Shown here: in pieces, positions 5,573 to 7,586 of the stretch
Layout of the letters: each line of letters begins with the position of its first letter
How positions within the stretch are numbered: position 1 is the first letter of the stretch
Origin: an archaeon
GTDB taxonomy: Archaea > Thermoproteota > Nitrososphaeria > Nitrososphaerales > Nitrosopumilaceae
Assembly (NCBI GenBank): GCA_005240025.1
Contig: SBBK01000097.1
Span: forward strand, 1-7,586
Length of the DNA: 7,586 nt
Direction: 5' to 3'
Made by a program: the position numbers and the translations under genes
The notes under the pieces: generated by a model
The model's database searches: none
What the model saw: the letters and a program-made list of their open reading frames with translations, nothing else
What the model was told of the DNA's origin: nothing

Positions 5573-6574
5573 TTAAGAGGCAAGATCGTTTAATTTCACG
5601 GTTCTTCGCTCGCTGTGTGAAATTCTCGCCGCCTCCATTGCTCTAGCTTGCTTTATGAGATCGTCTTCAAAATTAAAAGTTGCGCCGCAAGATTGCAATT
5701 CTTTACAGAATTCATCAACCATCAGCAGGTATTGATTTACAGGGGCCGAACTGAACATCTCGTTATTGTTTCCATAGTTTAGGGTTATAGTAGTACTCAT
5801 ATCTATCGGAACATTGTATGCTCGGTTAAGACTCAACATTCCGCCTGTACCCCATATAGAATACGTGGACTGGTAGAACATGCCATAACCAACACACATT
5901 GTCGCTACGCGATTACCTGGGTAGATCAACATTGCTGTGCATCTTGTATCAACTCCAGATTTTTCGTCAACGTCTAGATTACAGCTGATTTCAAGTGGCT
6001 CTGCCTTGAAAACCATTCTGCTTGCACATATTGGATAACACCCTGCATCATTTAGCACTCCCCCTCCAAGGTATTTGTTGAACCGAATGTTATCGTCACT
6101 TGGCATTGCAAATCCGTATATTCCCTGCAGGGAAATGACAGATCCTAGCCTTCCACTTGTGATCAATTCCTGCACTTTATTGTGTTGTGGATGAAATCTA
6201 AACATGAACGCTTCCATAAGCCTGACTTCATTGTTTTTGCATTCAGCAACCATTTTTTTCGCGGATTCAAGTGAGGTTGTAGATGGTTTCTCACAGAGTA
6301 CGTGTTTTCCCGATTTTGCCGCTTCCACTACCCATTTTTCGTGCAAGCTGTTTGGCAATGAAATGTAAATTACATCTACGGCACTAGACAAGACATCTTC
6401 ATATGAGCCAAAGGATTCACAATGGAATTTTTCCGCATATGACTTGGCCTTTGCAATAGAACGACTTCCAACTATTGTCAGTTCTGCAATGCTTGAAGAT
6501 TTGATTGCGGGGATTATCGAATTATTTGCAATATTTGAGCAGCCTATAACTCCAAACCTAATCTTGTTTGTCAA
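5573..6574 (-). CDS. Gfo/Idh/MocA-family NAD(P)-dependent oxidoreductase
   Basis: 333 residues, full length for the family. The Rossmann loop is IRFGVIGCSNIA (5-16). The signature VLCEKPSTT (92-100) holds the family's conserved Lys96. GGGVLNDAGCYPI (170-182) is the active-site helix of the alpha/beta C-terminal domain, with Asp176 and Tyr180 in the usual catalytic positions. Such enzymes oxidise or reduce a sugar or polyol hydroxyl/keto group, often on nucleotide sugars or free cyclitols. The start is TTG (6574-6572): the first strand follows at once, and a GGTG lies 8 bases upstream, one of the few Shine-Dalgarno-like sites in the window. The gene lies 12 bases after the aminotransferase stop, so the two form an operon, plausibly with oxidation giving the keto group that is then aminated. 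Substrate not predictable. Confidence 0.9.
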   Translation of the reverse strand: MTNKIRFGVIGCSNIANNSIIPAIKSSSIAELTIVGSRSIAKAKSYAEKFHCESFGSYEDVLSSAVDVIYISLPNSLHEKWVVEAAKSGKHVLCEKPSTTSLESAKKMVAECKNNEVRLMEAFMFRFHPQHNKVQELITSGRLGSVISLQGIYGFAMPSDDNIRFNKYLGGGVLNDAGCYPICASRMVFKAEPLEISCNLDVDEKSGVDTRCTAMLIYPGNRVATMCVGYGMFYQSTYSIWGTGGMLSLNRAYNVPIDMSTTITLNYGNNNEMFSSAPVNQYLLMVDEFCKELQSCGATFNFEDDLIKQARAMEAARISHSERRTVKLNDLAS

Positions 6575-6581
6575 GTTTTTA

Positions 6582-6585
6582 CACC
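6582..6585 (-). promoter_or_regulatory. Shine-Dalgarno-like GGTG before the Gfo/Idh gene
   Basis: In the 12-base gap TGGTGTAAAAAC, the GGTG matches part of the archaeal Shine-Dalgarno consensus (GGAGGTGA) and is 7 bases from the TTG start. It supports the TTG and re-initiation on a two-gene mRNA. Only four bases match. Confidence 0.4.
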
Positions 6586-6586
6586 A

Positions 6587-7586
6587 CTATATTGATTTGT
6601 ACCTAATGCATTCAGAAATGGCTTCGCCAATAACAGAAAGTCCTTCCTCCAAGGCATCATCGGGGATACTCAGGGGAGGTCCAATTTTTATTGTGCCTGT
6701 GCCTGTGCGGATCATCATTACTCCTTTTTGCATCGCATTTTCTACCACTCTGTCTGCCAGCGCTACATCTAGCTCTTTTGTCACAGGATTTACAAGGTGA
6801 ATTGCAAATACCAGCCCTTTACCAGAAACATATCCAACTACGTCTGGATAATGATTCTTGATTTTTTCTAATTTCTGTTCCAGAATAGTTTCTTTTCTTG
6901 CTGCCTCCGATATCAGATTTTCCTCCTCAAGCACATTCAGGCTAGCCAGTGTTGCGGCGCAGCAGATTGGATTGCCCCCGTGAGTGCTGTTTAATGACGG
7001 GTCGACATCCAACAGTTTTGAACGGCCAAGTACTGCAGATAGGGGCAGACTTGAGGAGATTCCTTTGCCGCAGCATACTAGGTCTGCCTCTACTCCATAA
7101 TGCTCAAAAGCAAACAGCTTTCCTGTTCTTCCAAACCCTGCCTGAACCTCATCGAAGATAACCAGTGCCATGTTTTCGTCCGCCCACTTTTTTAAAGCTT
7201 TAACATAGCTCACAGGATAAAACAATGCACCCCATCCTTGATATGATTCGACCATGAATGCACAAATTGTAGAGAGGTCTACGCCGGAGTCCTTTAGTGC
7301 TTGAATGCTTCTGTGAAAACAATGTTCGTCACACTCGTGCAGGTTTTTTCCTCCATTCCAAGGACATCTGTGCCCCAGTGGAAATTGGAGGTGGTACATA
7401 TTTGGATCTGTGCTGCCGATCCAGTGCTTTTCTTTGGTTTTGCCTCCAACCATCAATGCACCCAAGGTTTTGCCATGCATTGAGCCTATAAATGAAATTA
7501 TTCCAATTTTGTTTTTAGCAATTTTTCTCCCGTTAATTCTTGCAAGTTTGATTGCACATTCTGTCGTTTCTGCCCCTGTTGTCAGC
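6587..7586 (-). CDS. Class III PLP-dependent aminotransferase, C-terminal 332 residues (partial)
   Basis: The frame is open through the right edge, so the ATG at 7480 is internal: upstream codons read LTTGAETTECAIKLARINGR, the PLP-phosphate-binding region of the family. Then come SMHGKTLGA, ESYQGWGALFYP, IFDEVQAGFGRTGK (Asp that contacts the PLP pyridine nitrogen), CCGKGISSSLPLSAV (PLP-binding Lys, codon 7067-7065), STHGGNPICCAATLA, and C-terminal IRTGTGTIKIGPPLSI. All catalytic landmarks present here are intact; about 100 N-terminal residues are missing compared with the usual 420-450. The reaction is amino transfer between an amino acid donor and a keto or aldehyde substrate. The family also includes glutamate-1-semialdehyde aminomutases and ornithine, GABA and aminoglycoside-sugar aminotransferases. 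Its operon with a Gfo/Idh oxidoreductase in a glycan locus suggests an aminated sugar or polyol, but housekeeping substrates cannot be excluded. Confidence 0.9.
   Translation of the reverse strand, partial: LTTGAETTECAIKLARINGRKIAKNKIGIISFIGSMHGKTLGALMVGGKTKEKHWIGSTDPNMYHLQFPLGHRCPWNGGKNLHECDEHCFHRSIQALKDSGVDLSTICAFMVESYQGWGALFYPVSYVKALKKWADENMALVIFDEVQAGFGRTGKLFAFEHYGVEADLVCCGKGISSSLPLSAVLGRSKLLDVDPSLNSTHGGNPICCAATLASLNVLEEENLISEAARKETILEQKLEKIKNHYPDVVGYVSGKGLVFAIHLVNPVTKELDVALADRVVENAMQKGVMMIRTGTGTIKIGPPLSIPDDALEEGLSVIGEAISECIRYKSI

Noticed and set aside
6444..6800. 118-codon open frame on plus across the aminotransferase/oxidoreductase junction
   Set aside because: It overlaps the ends of two well-supported minus genes and has no motifs; a shadow of both.
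1..7586. CRISPR array, tRNA, rRNA or defence system
   Set aside because: I saw no regularly spaced repeats, no cloverleaf-like tRNA sequence, no rRNA motifs and no nuclease, helicase or toxin motifs in the intact genes.

Overview
The window looks archaeal, most likely an ammonia-oxidising archaeon (Nitrososphaerota/Thaumarchaeota). This is inferred from archaeal-type TATA boxes placed about 27-30 bases before start codons, the near absence of Shine-Dalgarno sites, frequent TTG starts, A+T-rich coding with many AGA/ATA codons, and transposase remnants of types I associate with archaea. No rRNA, tRNA or marker gene is present, so the assignment stays an inference.

Layout from left to right. 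(1) 1-899, minus: the N-terminal 299 residues of a GT4-like glycosyltransferase that leaves the window on the left, with a TATA box at 926-933. (2) 979-1726: two broken transposase genes placed back to back. One is an IS4-superfamily (DDE) transposase on minus with an internal deletion and a frameshift; the other is the C-terminal tail of an IS3/IS481-like integrase-fold transposase on plus. (3) 1734-2762, plus: an intact FkbM-family methyltransferase starting 8 bases after the transposase tail. (4) 2975-4466: a second decayed IS4-superfamily transposase (minus), split by a 1064-bp IS701/IS4-like element with 13-base terminal inverted repeats (3387-3399 and 4438-4450). The inserted element's own transposase has four frameshifts. 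(5) 4638-4769: a 43-codon orphan reading frame of unknown status. (6) 4801-5493, plus: a TylF/MycF-type O-methyltransferase with a TTG start and a well-placed TATA box. (7) 5573-7586, minus: a two-gene operon of a class III PLP aminotransferase (N-terminus outside the window) followed 12 bases later by a Gfo/Idh/MocA oxidoreductase.

Taken together, this is an accessory locus for a cell-surface polysaccharide or protein glycan. The aminotransferase and oxidoreductase would make or modify an (amino)sugar precursor, the glycosyltransferase would add a sugar, and the FkbM and TylF enzymes would O-methylate sugars. Methyltransferase genes and nested, decayed insertion sequences alternate, as expected of a locus that changes by gene transfer. 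Intact genes sit between dead transposases, and two related IS4-type remnants in the same orientation bracket the FkbM gene. I see no CRISPR array, RNA gene or recognisable new defence system. The most notable points are the nested insertion with a reconstructable target, the IS-bracketed FkbM gene, the TTG/leaderless gene starts, and a class III aminotransferase paired with a Gfo/Idh oxidoreductase in a glycan setting.
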